The translations under genes were made by a program, and so were the position numbers. This document shows, one piece after another, positions 17,257-25,320 of a DNA stretch of 64,000 bases (within the stretch, counting starts at the first letter, position 1; each line of letters starts with the position of its first letter). Below the pieces are notes generated by a model. It did no database searches. It saw nothing but the letters and a program-made list of their open reading frames with translations, and was not told the origin of the DNA. The stretch is from Nocardiopsis mwathae (GTDB taxonomy: Bacteria > Actinomycetota > Actinomycetes > Streptosporangiales > Streptosporangiaceae), in contig NZ_JACHDS010000001.1 of assembly GCF_014201195.1 (NCBI RefSeq), forward strand, positions 1,116,001 to 1,180,000. Reading direction: 5' to 3'.

Positions 17257-18546
17257 CTAGAAGATCACCCCGCAGAAGGGCTGATCGGAGCGGCTGAGCG
17301 CGGTGTCGAGGCGGTCCACCGCACCCGGGGTCTCCTCGGTGAGGAGCCCGGCCGCGCGATAGGCACCCAGCTTCTGCGCACCGAGGTGGGCGGAGCCGAG
17401 GTGGGAGACGTCCAGCCGGATGTCGGGTTCCGCGTCGGTCGCGGTGCACCGGGCGGCCTCGGTGTCGGCGGTCAGCCGCCACCGGCCGGCGTTCCACGGG
17501 CAGTGGGTGTCGCTCACCTCCAGCACGACGTCCACCGGTGCCGCATACCCGCGCTCCTCCAGCGCGCCGCCCACGTCGACCAGCCGCACCCACAGGCCGT
17601 CGACGGACTGGCGGTGCGCCCGGGACGGATCGGCCAGCAGGTAGAACAGGGGGTCGTCGGGCGCGATCATGTCGGTGGCCACGGTCGTCACCAGGTCCCG
17701 GGTCAGCACGTGCTCCCAGAGCAGGGCGTGCGCGGCCGGTGCCGTCGCCACCACTTCCCCCACCTGCACCCGGCAGTCGGGCGTGCCGTGGTCGGTCCAC
17801 TTCGACCTGGTCCGGTACAGGGCGTAGCCGAGCGGCCCGGCGTCGTCCTCCGCGATCGCGCACCGGGCGGCGTTGGCGCCGCCGCGCCGCTCCGGCTCGT
17901 CCACCAGGACCGCCTTCCACCACGTCTCGTCGCGCTGGAACTCCCCGACCCGCTGCGGAGCGGCGGCCCGGTGGACGGTCGCGAGCTCCTTGGCCGCCTC
18001 CGCCGGTGTGGTGAGCCGGAGCCGCAGGGCGGGGTCGCGGGGGATGTCGGCGCGCAGCGCGGCAACGCGGGTGTCGACGGTGGTCGCGACCGCCTGGGAG
18101 GCCCGGCCGTAGCCGAACCGCCCGTAGATCGCGCCCTCGCTGGCGAACAGGGCGGCCACGTGCTCCCCGCGCTCGCGGATGTCGGCGAGCTGGCGGCGCA
18201 TCATCGCGCTGAGGATGCCGCGGCGGCGGTAGGTGGGCCAGACGGAGACCGCCGACACCCCGGCGACCCGGCGCGGCCCGCCGGGCAGGGTCATCTCGAA
18301 GGAGTGGGCGACGGCGGTGCCGACCATCCGGGAACCGTCGAAGGCCGCCAGGGTGCGGTCGAACTCGGTCAGCCCGAGGTAGACCTCGTTCATGCTCTCG
18401 CTGGTCTCGCCGAACATCAGCGACTCGCCGAGGATGTCCCGGAACGCCGGGAACTCGTCCTCTCCGATGGGGCGGACGGCGTAGCCGGAGGCGGGAGCGG
18501 AATCGGCGGGCGGGTGCTGCGCGGAACCAGGCTGGGTATGCGACAT
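17257..18546 (-). CDS. Eis-like GNAT family N-acetyltransferase
   Basis: A 429-residue protein of the Eis family: two tandem GNAT folds and a C-terminal sterol-carrier-like domain. The acetyl-CoA site is read from VSAVSVWPTYRRRGILS, and the general-acid Tyr lies in ASEGAIYGRFGYG. The protein ends FCGVIF; in Eis the carboxylate of the terminal Phe is the general base, so the catalytic scheme appears kept. Mycobacterial Eis acetylates aminoglycosides at several amines and some proteins; the substrate here is unknown. ATG at 18546. Downstream on the same strand is a possible small ORF. Confidence 0.88.
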   Translation of the reverse strand: MSHTQPGSAQHPPADSAPASGYAVRPIGEDEFPAFRDILGESLMFGETSESMNEVYLGLTEFDRTLAAFDGSRMVGTAVAHSFEMTLPGGPRRVAGVSAVSVWPTYRRRGILSAMMRRQLADIRERGEHVAALFASEGAIYGRFGYGRASQAVATTVDTRVAALRADIPRDPALRLRLTTPAEAAKELATVHRAAAPQRVGEFQRDETWWKAVLVDEPERRGGANAARCAIAEDDAGPLGYALYRTRSKWTDHGTPDCRVQVGEVVATAPAAHALLWEHVLTRDLVTTVATDMIAPDDPLFYLLADPSRAHRQSVDGLWVRLVDVGGALEERGYAAPVDVVLEVSDTHCPWNAGRWRLTADTEAARCTATDAEPDIRLDVSHLGSAHLGAQKLGAYRAAGLLTEETPGAVDRLDTALSRSDQPFCGVIF

Positions 18547-18753
18547 GCTTCACGTGACTATCACCCCGAGTGACGTTCGGGCGAGTGATTTTCCGCGACG
18601 CGCCGTCGGCGGCCGCACCGGCGGCCCGAGCCCCGGCCGGGCCGTGGATTGTGAGCAGGCCGCAGAGCGGATTCATGATCGTCCGGGTCGGCGATTTTCC
18701 AACGATTCGGCGGCCAACCCGGGGGACGCCTGACGCCGGGCCGCGTCACCGGC

Positions 18754-18759
18754 CATACT
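18754..18759 (+). promoter_or_regulatory. Candidate -10 of the phosphatase gene
   Basis: CATACT lies about 40 bases before the ATG at 18797. Just upstream is a 6+6 bp inverted repeat TGACGC/GCGTCA (18731-18748) that could be an operator. Both are inferred. Confidence 0.3.
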
Positions 18760-18796
18760 TGACCATGCGTAGTTCTGCCTGGAGATCCGGAGTGAC

Positions 18797-19999
18797 ATGC
18801 GGCGGGTATCGGACCGTCCGTTCGACGGGGCCGCGGCGGGCCCGCCGCACGAGCGGGACACCGGCGCGGCCGCACCGCGCTGCCCTGTCGCCGCGATGAC
18901 CACCCCCGCCACCGTCCGGCTCGCCCGCCACGCCCGCTCCCAGTGGCAGCGCGCCGTGGCACTCCTGCGGCGCAAGGTCCTGTTCCGCTACCGCCTCGTA
19001 CTGATCACCCTGGTGGCGCTGGCCGTCGGCATCGGCGTCGGCGCCGTGTGGGGCCCGCCGGGGTGGTTCCCGCCCAGCGCGGTCATCCTCACCGTCCTGG
19101 CCGGCGGCCTGCTGCTCAAGCGCAAGAGCCTGGCGTTCCTGCTCGTCGTGGTCGCCGCGGTCCTCCTGTTCACAGGGTTCGCCCTGGACTTCGGGCACAT
19201 CGGTCCGGGCCTGCTGGTGACCATCGGCGTCACGGCCGTGCTGGCCTACCTGCTGTCGGGGGTGCGCGAACGGCTCGGCGTGCAGGGGCTCAGCGGCGAG
19301 AAGATGCTCCTGGAACTGCGCGACCGGCTCCGCGACCAGGGGCGGCTGCCGGAGCTGCCGGAGGGCTGGGGAGCCACCGCCATCCTCCGCCAGGCCGGAG
19401 GTTCCTCGTTCGGCGGCGACTTCGTCGTCTCCATGCGCCACGGCGACCGCCTGGAGGTCGCCGTCGTCGACGTCTCCGGCAAGGGCGTCGACGCCGGGAC
19501 CCGCGCCCTGCTACTCTCCGGCGCGTTCAGCGGCCTGCTCAGCGCCGTCTCCAGCAGTGAGTTCCTCACGCACTGCAACGACCATCTCACCCGCACCGCG
19601 CTCGGTGAGGGATTCGTCACCGCAGTGCACCTCAGCCTCGACCTCACCACCGGCGACTACCTCATCACCTCCGCCGGACACCCGCCCGCGGTCCAGTTCG
19701 ACCGCGGCACCGGTGAGTGGTCGCCCACCGAGGCCAAGGGCGTCGTCCTCGGTGTCGTCCCCGGCATGACCTACACCCCGGTCGAGGGGCGGCTGCGGCC
19801 CGGCGACGCCCTCATGCTCTACACCGACGGGCTCATCGAGACCCCCGGCGAGGACCTCGACGCCGGCGTCGACCGCCTGCTGGGGGTGGCCGACCGCCTG
19901 GTCACCACCGGTTTCGACACCGGCGCCGCGCACATTGTGGACACGATGAGCGAGGACAAGAACGACGACATCGCGCTCGTCGTGATCTGGCGCCCCTGA
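18797..19999 (+). CDS. Membrane-anchored SpoIIE/RsbU-type serine phosphatase
   Basis: A 400-residue PP2C-like phosphatase. After a polar N-terminus come about four membrane helices (residues 68-150), then a linker and a SpoIIE-type catalytic domain (about 195-400). Metal-site motifs are GGDFVVSM, VVDVSGKGVDAG and the C-terminal DDIALVVI, and LYTDGLIE is typical. Such enzymes dephosphorylate anti-anti-sigma factors in partner-switching systems, but no STAS or anti-sigma kinase gene is adjacent. ATG at 18797 has GGAG 4 bases upstream; ATG at 18896 is an alternative. Confidence 0.88.
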   Translation: MRRVSDRPFDGAAAGPPHERDTGAAAPRCPVAAMTTPATVRLARHARSQWQRAVALLRRKVLFRYRLVLITLVALAVGIGVGAVWGPPGWFPPSAVILTVLAGGLLLKRKSLAFLLVVVAAVLLFTGFALDFGHIGPGLLVTIGVTAVLAYLLSGVRERLGVQGLSGEKMLLELRDRLRDQGRLPELPEGWGATAILRQAGGSSFGGDFVVSMRHGDRLEVAVVDVSGKGVDAGTRALLLSGAFSGLLSAVSSSEFLTHCNDHLTRTALGEGFVTAVHLSLDLTTGDYLITSAGHPPAVQFDRGTGEWSPTEAKGVVLGVVPGMTYTPVEGRLRPGDALMLYTDGLIETPGEDLDAGVDRLLGVADRLVTTGFDTGAAHIVDTMSEDKNDDIALVVIWRP

Positions 20000-20280
20000 A
20001 CCGCACCGCCCGGACGGCAAGACGTGCCGCCCTTTCCGGTTCGGTGGCGGAGGCGCACCCGTCCGCCCGCTACCGGTAGGGTTTCGGTTGATCCCTGGGC
20101 TCCCACGAGCGTCCGCACGTCCGAGAACGCTCGGGCGTCCGTGCGCCCATGGGGCCGGGGCCAGGCAGCGGTGCGCCGCCTCCGGGTACTCCACACCCGC
20201 CCACCCCCCGTGCCCTGCGCCGCACAGACCCGCCGGTCCGGCCCGGGGCAGGCACGCGATACGACAAGGGGGTGCTCAGC
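20000..20280. other. Leader region before mgtE
   Basis: A 281-base gap. TAGGGT near 20077 could be a -10 element, giving a leader of nearly 200 nt. I looked for the conserved blocks of the magnesium M-box riboswitch and did not find them. The leader is rich in short inverted repeats, such as the CGTCCGCACGTCCG region, but nothing assignable. Confidence 0.35.
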
Positions 20281-21621
20281 ATGGCTGACGAGCGCGGCGA
20301 AGACCTCACCCAGATGATCGTCGACAACGACCTGACCGGGATCCGACTCTGGTTGGCCGAGCATCCGCCCTACGAGATCGCCGACGAGCTCGAACGCATG
20401 GACGCCCGGTACATGATCGTCCCCTTCCGGCTCCTCGACAAGGACCGGGAGCTGGAGGTCTTCGAGGAGCTCGACCCCGTCCACCAGCAGGAGATCCTCC
20501 TCGGCCTGCGGGACTCCGCCTTCCACGAGCTGCTGGAGGAGATGGACCCCGACGACCGGGCGCGGCTCATCGGCGAGGCCCCCGCCAAGATCGCCACCCG
20601 CGCCCTGGCCGGCCTGAGCCAGGCCGAGCGCCGGATGACCGCCGCACTGCTCGGCTACCCCGAGGAGTCCGTCGGCCGGTACATGACCCCCGAGACCGTG
20701 GTCCTGCACCGCGACCTGACCGTGGGGCGCGCTCTGGAGGTGGTCCGGGCCAAGGGCGCCGACGCCGAGACCGTCTACATCCTGCCCGTGGTCGACGACG
20801 GCCGCAGACTCGCCGGGATCGTCCAGCTCAGCGACCTCGTCGTCAGCGACGACGACAGCCTGGTCAAGGACATCGTCGACGTCTTCGTGCCGCGGGTCCG
20901 GGCCACCGAGCCCGCCGAGGGCGCCGCCCGGCTCATGCAGGAGGCCAACCTCGTCGCCCTTCCGGTGGTGGACTCCGAGGAGCGCTTCGTCGGCCTGCTC
21001 ACCTTCGACGACGCCCTCGAACTCATCGAAGCGGCCGACTCCGAGGACATCGCCCGTCAGTCCGCGGCCAGCCCCGTGGCCGGACACTACGTGTCGGTCA
21101 CCGTGCCGCGCCTGGCCCGCGCCCGGGTGGTGTGGCTGCTGCTGCTCATCGTCGCCTCCACGCTCACCGTCACCGTGCTCACCCACTTCGAGGCGACCTT
21201 GGAACAGGTGACCGCGCTGGCCCTGTTCATCCCCATGCTCACCGGCACCGGCGGCAACGTCGGCTCCCAGTCGGCCACCGCGATCGTCCGCGCCCTGGCC
21301 GTCGGCGAGGTGCGCGTCCGCGACCTGCCCGGGGTGGCCTGGAAGGAGTGCCGGGTCGGGCTCATGCTCGGCTGTGTGCTCGCCCTCATCGCGCTGACCG
21401 TCGGGCTGCTGGTGGTGCCCGGCGGTGTGGCCGTCGCCGTGGCGATCTCGATCATCGCCATCTGCACCTGGGCCGCGGTCATCGGCAGCACGATGCCCCT
21501 GCTGGCCCGCCGCATCGGCGTGGACCCGGCGGTGGTCTCGGCTCCGCTCGTCACCACCCTCGTCGACGCCACCGGCCTGCTCATCTACTTCAGCGTGGCC
21601 CGGATGGTCCTGGGCATCTGA
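20281..21621 (+). CDS. mgtE: Magnesium transporter MgtE
   Basis: A 446-residue MgtE channel for Mg2+ uptake. The order is: cytosolic superhelical N domain (about residues 10-120), paired CBS domains (about 125-250) with acidic Mg-sensing surfaces, plug helix, then about five membrane helices (from 280) carrying the signature PMLTGTGGNVGSQSAT. High Mg2+ closes the channel via the N and CBS domains. The ATG at 20281 has GGGGG upstream; a longer frame from 20149 has no family similarity. It is followed by a small antitoxin-like gene. Confidence 0.95.
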   Translation: MADERGEDLTQMIVDNDLTGIRLWLAEHPPYEIADELERMDARYMIVPFRLLDKDRELEVFEELDPVHQQEILLGLRDSAFHELLEEMDPDDRARLIGEAPAKIATRALAGLSQAERRMTAALLGYPEESVGRYMTPETVVLHRDLTVGRALEVVRAKGADAETVYILPVVDDGRRLAGIVQLSDLVVSDDDSLVKDIVDVFVPRVRATEPAEGAARLMQEANLVALPVVDSEERFVGLLTFDDALELIEAADSEDIARQSAASPVAGHYVSVTVPRLARARVVWLLLLIVASTLTVTVLTHFEATLEQVTALALFIPMLTGTGGNVGSQSATAIVRALAVGEVRVRDLPGVAWKECRVGLMLGCVLALIALTVGLLVVPGGVAVAVAISIIAICTWAAVIGSTMPLLARRIGVDPAVVSAPLVTTLVDATGLLIYFSVARMVLGI

Positions 21622-21743
21622 GGCGCGCGGGCGGCCCGGTGCCCCACCCGCCTACCTCCATGCGATTCGCGCCGCTGTCCAGCGGGTATGGCGTTTTCGG
21701 CGCTCCAGAGCGCCGTGATCGTACGGACGGAGGGGGTGAGCGC

Positions 21744-21953
21744 ATGTCCGGTCTCAAGGACGCCATGGACAAGCTCAAGAAGGCGGCGGGTAGGAACCGC
21801 GACAAGGTCGCCGAAGGGGTCGACGCCGCTGCCGAGGCCGCCAAGGAGAAGACCGGCGGCAAGTACGACGAGCAGATCGACAAGGCCGCCGAGAAGGGCA
21901 AGGACATCCTCGCCGAGCAGGACGAGGAGCGGAAGGACGACCGCGACCGCTGA
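21744..21953 (+). CDS. Antitoxin-like protein (MT0933/Rv0909 family)
   Basis: A 69-residue highly charged helical protein: SGLKDAMDKLKKAAGRN, then KVAEGVDAAAEAAKEKTGGK and a Lys/Asp tail. The pattern (AAEAAKEKTGGKYDEQIDKA) matches the MT0933-like antitoxin family, named for the M. tuberculosis Rv0909-Rv0910 pair. No toxin of the SRPBCC (Rv0910) type is next to it, so the antitoxin role is doubtful here. GGAGGGGG stands upstream of the ATG. A strong hairpin follows directly. Confidence 0.75.
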   Translation: MSGLKDAMDKLKKAAGRNRDKVAEGVDAAAEAAKEKTGGKYDEQIDKAAEKGKDILAEQDEERKDDRDR

Positions 21954-21966
21954 GCCGGCGATCGCG

Positions 21967-22002
21967 CGCGGTGCCCCGGCCCCGGTGGGCCGGGGCACCG
22001 CG
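21967..22002 (+). terminator. Terminator after the antitoxin-like gene
   Basis: Perfect 16-bp stem (CGCGGTGCCCCGGCCC and complement) with a 4-nt loop, 14 bases past the stop codon. Confidence 0.75.
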
Positions 22003-22110
22003 GTGTCAGCAGCGCCCACAACGTCCGATGTGCGCCGTTATGAACTGCGACGATACGGTTAGGCGGGCAGGAGCCGGTTTCCCCCGATCATGCAGGAGGT
22101 TCGACGAGCG

Positions 22111-22692
22111 GTGTCCCCGTCAGGACAGCCGTGCCAGCTCGTGGTGTGCCGCGGGTGTTGCTGTGGCACAAAGAAGAAGCGGCCGGGAGTCGACCACAAG
22201 GGGCAGCTGCGGCGGCTGAGCGGGATCGAGGACCACGAAGGGCGCAGTGTACCGGTCCGGGTCAGCAAGTGCCTCGGAATCTGCTTCAAGGCCAACGTGG
22301 TGGTCGTCCAGCCCTCCACCCAGGGGCGTGCAGGCGGCGGCCGCCCGGTCTGGCTCGGCGAGTTCACCGAGGACCGGCTGATCGAGGACCTCGACGACTG
22401 GATCTTCGACGGCGGCCCCGGTATCGCGCCGCTCCCGGAGTCCCTTGAACCCCATGTGACCTCCAAGAACGCCAAGAAGCCGAAGAAGGCCGAGCTCAAG
22501 AAGAAGGCGAAGGCCGCCGAACGGGCGGCCGAACCGGTCGGCAAGCCCGGCAAGCCCGACAAGAAGTCGGCCGGGAAACCGGCGAAGAAGGACAAGAAGC
22601 CCAAGGCCAAGAAGCCCAAGGCCAAGAAGCCCAAGGCCAAGAAGTCCAAGGACGACAGGCCCAGGGGCCGGAAGAAGCCCACCGACGAGTAG
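22111..22692 (+). CDS. (2Fe-2S) ferredoxin-like protein with Lys-rich tail
   Basis: A 193-residue protein. The first 120 residues resemble the thioredoxin-like [2Fe-2S] ferredoxin fold: Cys13 in VVCRGCCCGTKKK (with Cys16, 17, 18) and a second pair Cys54/Cys58 in VSKCLGICFKANVVVVQP. The last 70 residues are Lys/Pro/Ala-rich and include three copies of KKPKA, encoded by perfect 15-bp repeats. Such a tail suggests nucleic-acid or acidic-partner binding. The GTG at 22111 is favoured because AGGAGG lies upstream; an ATG at 22090 is possible. Electron transfer is inferred; the partner is unknown. Confidence 0.75.
   Translation: MSPSGQPCQLVVCRGCCCGTKKKRPGVDHKGQLRRLSGIEDHEGRSVPVRVSKCLGICFKANVVVVQPSTQGRAGGGRPVWLGEFTEDRLIEDLDDWIFDGGPGIAPLPESLEPHVTSKNAKKPKKAELKKKAKAAERAAEPVGKPGKPDKKSAGKPAKKDKKPKAKKPKAKKPKAKKSKDDRPRGRKKPTDE
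22594..22638 (+). repeat. 15-bp coding tandem repeat, three copies
   Basis: Three perfect copies of AAGAAGCCCAAGGCC inside the Lys-rich tail of the Fe-S protein, each encoding KKPKA. Copy number may vary between strains. Confidence 0.9.
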
Positions 22693-22743
22693 CGGCGTGG
22701 GATGGACCGCGTGCCCGGTGGGCCCGCCCCACGCCGGTCGGTG

Positions 22744-22763
22744 GCCCCGGCGGGCGCCGGGGC
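22744..22763. terminator. Hairpin in the convergent gap with the MFS gene
   Basis: An 8-bp stem (GCCCCGGC/GCCGGGGC) with a 4-nt loop between convergent genes. Plausible bidirectional terminator. Confidence 0.45.
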
Positions 22764-22773
22764 GCAAGCGCCG

Positions 22774-24384
22774 TCAGCCGGCGCCCGCCTCGTCGCGCGC
22801 CGCCCCGATCTCCGTCGACAGGGGCTTCTCGCGCAGGAAGAAGGAGAGCACGAACCCGGCCACCGCCACCGGGATCGCGTAGTAGAAGATCGGCGGCAGC
22901 GCGTCGGCGAATGCGTGCACGATCGACTCCCGCAGCCCCTCGGGGAGCCCCTGGAGCATCTCCGGGGTCATCGAGCTGATGCCCGCTTCGCCCCCCTGCA
23001 CGGGCAGGGCTCCGGCCGCCTGCGGCGGCAGGTCGGCCAGGCGGTCGTTCAGTCGGCTCACGAAGACCGAACCGAAGACCGCGATGCCGAACGACGCCCC
23101 GATCTGCCGGAAGTAGTTGTTGGCCGACGTCGCCGTGCCCAGGTCGCGCGGCGGCGCGCTGTTCTGCACGATGAGCACGAGGTTCTGCAGCACCATGCCC
23201 ACGCCCAGGCCGAGCAGGACCATGCCGCTCGCGTTGTACACGTACGGCGTGTTCGCGTCCATTCCACCGAGCAGGAACAGGCCGACGACGACCACGGCCG
23301 TTCCGATGATCGGCCAGATCCTGTACCGCCCGGTGGCGGCGATCCGCCGCCCGGTGCCGATCGTGGCGACCAGCATGCCCACGACCATCGGGATCATCAG
23401 CAGACCGGACTCGGTCGCGCTGACCCCGTTCACCATCTGCAGGAAGGTGGGCAGGTAGGAGACGGTGGAGAACATCGCGATGCCGACGCACACGCCGATG
23501 AGCGCGGTCAGCACGAAGTCGCGGTCGCGGAAGAGCCGTAGCGGGATGATCGGCTCGGCGGCCCGCGCCTCCGCGGCGACGAAGAGGACCGCGCTGGCCA
23601 CGGCGCCGACGGCCAGCCCGATGATCACGGGGCTGGTCCACGCGTAGGTGTTCCCGCCCCAGCTGGTGAACAGCACCAGGCAGACGCTGGCCGTCGCGAG
23701 CAGGAGTGTGCCGAGGTAGTCGAGTTTGGGTTTGGGGCCGCTGCGCCCGGGCAGCCGCAGGACCACCGAGGTGACGACCAGCGCCAGTGCGCCCAGCGGC
23801 AGGTTGATGTAGAAGATCCAGCGCCAGTCGAGGTGGTCGGTGAAGAAGCCGCCGAGCAGCGGCCCGGCGATCGACGCGAACCCGAACACACCGCCGATCG
23901 CGCCCATGTACCGGCCCCGCTCACGCGCCGAGACGACATCGGCGATGATCGCCTGGGCGCTGATCATCAGCCCTCCGCCGCCGATGCCCTGCAGCGCGCG
24001 GAACGCGATGAGCTGGTTCATGTCCTGGGCCACGCCGCACAGGACCGAGCCGATCAGGAACACGACGATGGCGAACTGGAAGACCACCTTGCGCCCGAAG
24101 AGGTCGCCCGCCTTGCCGTAGATCGGCAGCCCGACCGTGGCGGCCAGCATGTAGGCGGTGATGACCCAGGACAGGTGCTCCAGCCCGTTGAGTTCGCCCA
24201 CGATGGTGGGCAGGGCGGTGGTGACGATGGTCTGGTCGAGGGCACCGAGGAGCATCGTCAGCATGACGCCGAGCAGGACCCAGCGGACCTGCTTCTTGGT
24301 GAAGGGTGCGGTCGGCGCCGTCTCCGACGCGTCCGCCGCTGCGGACCCGTCGGGCGGCTGTCGTGCCTCGTGAGCCGATGACAT
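22774..24384 (-). CDS. DHA2-type MFS multidrug exporter (EmrB/QacA family)
   Basis: A 536-residue transporter with about 14 membrane helices. Helix 1 reads [16 protein letters not shown], the DHA2 family motif with the conserved Asp; the loop after helix 2 has motif A ([12 protein letters not shown]), and motif C-like Gly/Pro residues are in helix 5. These pumps exchange protons for drugs or lipophilic cations. It lies 99 bp downstream of a TetR regulator on the same strand, so the two probably form an operon in which the regulator senses a substrate of the pump. Confidence 0.93.
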   Translation of the reverse strand: MSSAHEARQPPDGSAAADASETAPTAPFTKKQVRWVLLGVMLTMLLGALDQTIVTTALPTIVGELNGLEHLSWVITAYMLAATVGLPIYGKAGDLFGRKVVFQFAIVVFLIGSVLCGVAQDMNQLIAFRALQGIGGGGLMISAQAIIADVVSARERGRYMGAIGGVFGFASIAGPLLGGFFTDHLDWRWIFYINLPLGALALVVTSVVLRLPGRSGPKPKLDYLGTLLLATASVCLVLFTSWGGNTYAWTSPVIIGLAVGAVASAVLFVAAEARAAEPIIPLRLFRDRDFVLTALIGVCVGIAMFSTVSYLPTFLQMVNGVSATESGLLMIPMVVGMLVATIGTGRRIAATGRYRIWPIIGTAVVVVGLFLLGGMDANTPYVYNASGMVLLGLGVGMVLQNLVLIVQNSAPPRDLGTATSANNYFRQIGASFGIAVFGSVFVSRLNDRLADLPPQAAGALPVQGGEAGISSMTPEMLQGLPEGLRESIVHAFADALPPIFYYAIPVAVAGFVLSFFLREKPLSTEIGAARDEAGAG

Positions 24385-24483
24385 CTTCAGTGCTGCTCGC
24401 TTCCGGGAGAGGCGCGGCCGCGGAACGGCGGCCGCCGCCGGCCTTCGATGGATCGTCTTCGGTCGGCCTTCGACGGGCGGGGG

Positions 24484-25107
24484 TCAGGGCCCCCGGCGGG
24501 CCGAGCCCTGGTCGGCCAGGGCATGCCGGAGGACGGAGAAGGCCTCGTCCGAGATCGCGCGGACGTTCTGCGGCCCCTCCTGGCCGGACCAGGTCGCCCG
24601 CTTCATCACGAAGCGGACCGCCGCCGTGCCCACGGTCGCCAGGAGCTGCGGCCGCAGGTCGTCGGGGTCGTCGCCGAAGCGGGCGGCGCAGGATTCGGCC
24701 ACCCCCTGCTCCATGGCGTGGAAGGTGGCCATGACTCGGGGGATGAGCTGGGGTTCCCGCTCGATGAGGGCCTTGCGCCGACGCAGGTCTTCGAGCAGGG
24801 GCAGGTCCTCCTCGTCATCGAGGATCGGTGAGAGGAGGAAGGCCTGGAGGTCGTCGACCAGGTCGCCGGTGGGCCCTCCGTCGACGAACACCCGCCGAGC
24901 GTCCGCTCCGGGGGAGGGCGGCCCGTCGCCGACGAGCGCGTCCTCCTTGGTGGCGAAGTAGTTGAAGAAGGTGCGCGTGGAGACGTCGGCGGCCGCGGCG
25001 ATGTCGTCGACCGTGACGCGCTCGACCCCGCGGTCGATCGCCAGCTCGACCGCGGCACGCTGCAGCGCCCGCCGCGTCGCCCGCTTCTTCCGCTCGCGCA
25101 GCCCCAC
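24484..25107 (-). CDS. TetR family transcriptional regulator
   Basis: A 207-residue TetR-type repressor. The N-terminal helix-turn-helix is read from [37 protein letters not shown] and ATKEDAL; the C-terminal ligand domain is variable. The GTG at 25107 is preferred because GGAGGAGG is 5 bases upstream; an ATG at 25134 has no ribosome site. It stands ahead of a DHA2 exporter gene, whose expression it likely represses together with its own. A TTGCA-N5-TGCAA inverted repeat lies in its upstream region. Confidence 0.9.
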   Translation of the reverse strand: MGLRERKKRATRRALQRAAVELAIDRGVERVTVDDIAAAADVSTRTFFNYFATKEDALVGDGPPSPGADARRVFVDGGPTGDLVDDLQAFLLSPILDDEEDLPLLEDLRRRKALIEREPQLIPRVMATFHAMEQGVAESCAARFGDDPDDLRPQLLATVGTAAVRFVMKRATWSGQEGPQNVRAISDEAFSVLRHALADQGSARRGP

Positions 25108-25148
25108 CGGTGCCTCCTCCCGGGTCTCCCGCATCAACGAGGATAATC

Positions 25149-25163
25149 TTGCACCAACTGCAA
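25149..25163. promoter_or_regulatory. Candidate TetR operator
   Basis: TTGCA and TGCAA arms separated by 5 bp, about 40 bases upstream of the tetR GTG. On the minus strand it lies between a TTGGAG (-35-like) and an AAGATT (-10-like) element, so binding would block transcription. The arms are short; inference. Confidence 0.4.
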
Positions 25164-25320
25164 ACTTTCTCCAAGCGCAATAATGCGTGATCTGCATCTC
25201 GCGGTCGGGGGCGGCGCGGATCGATCCCGGCCCTTCCCGGTGGCCATGGCGCAAGGCGTCGATGACGTCCGATCGATCCCGCCGAACGCATGGTCACCGA
25301 GGAGGGGGCGGGTGCGGTCC

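Noticed and set aside
20000-20280. Possible magnesium (M-box) riboswitch before mgtE.
   Set aside because: The long leader is suggestive, but none of the conserved M-box blocks could be found by eye.
21744-22692. A toxin-antitoxin module formed by the MT0933-like gene and its downstream neighbour.
   Set aside because: The neighbour is an Fe-S protein, not an SRPBCC toxin, and a strong terminator separates them.
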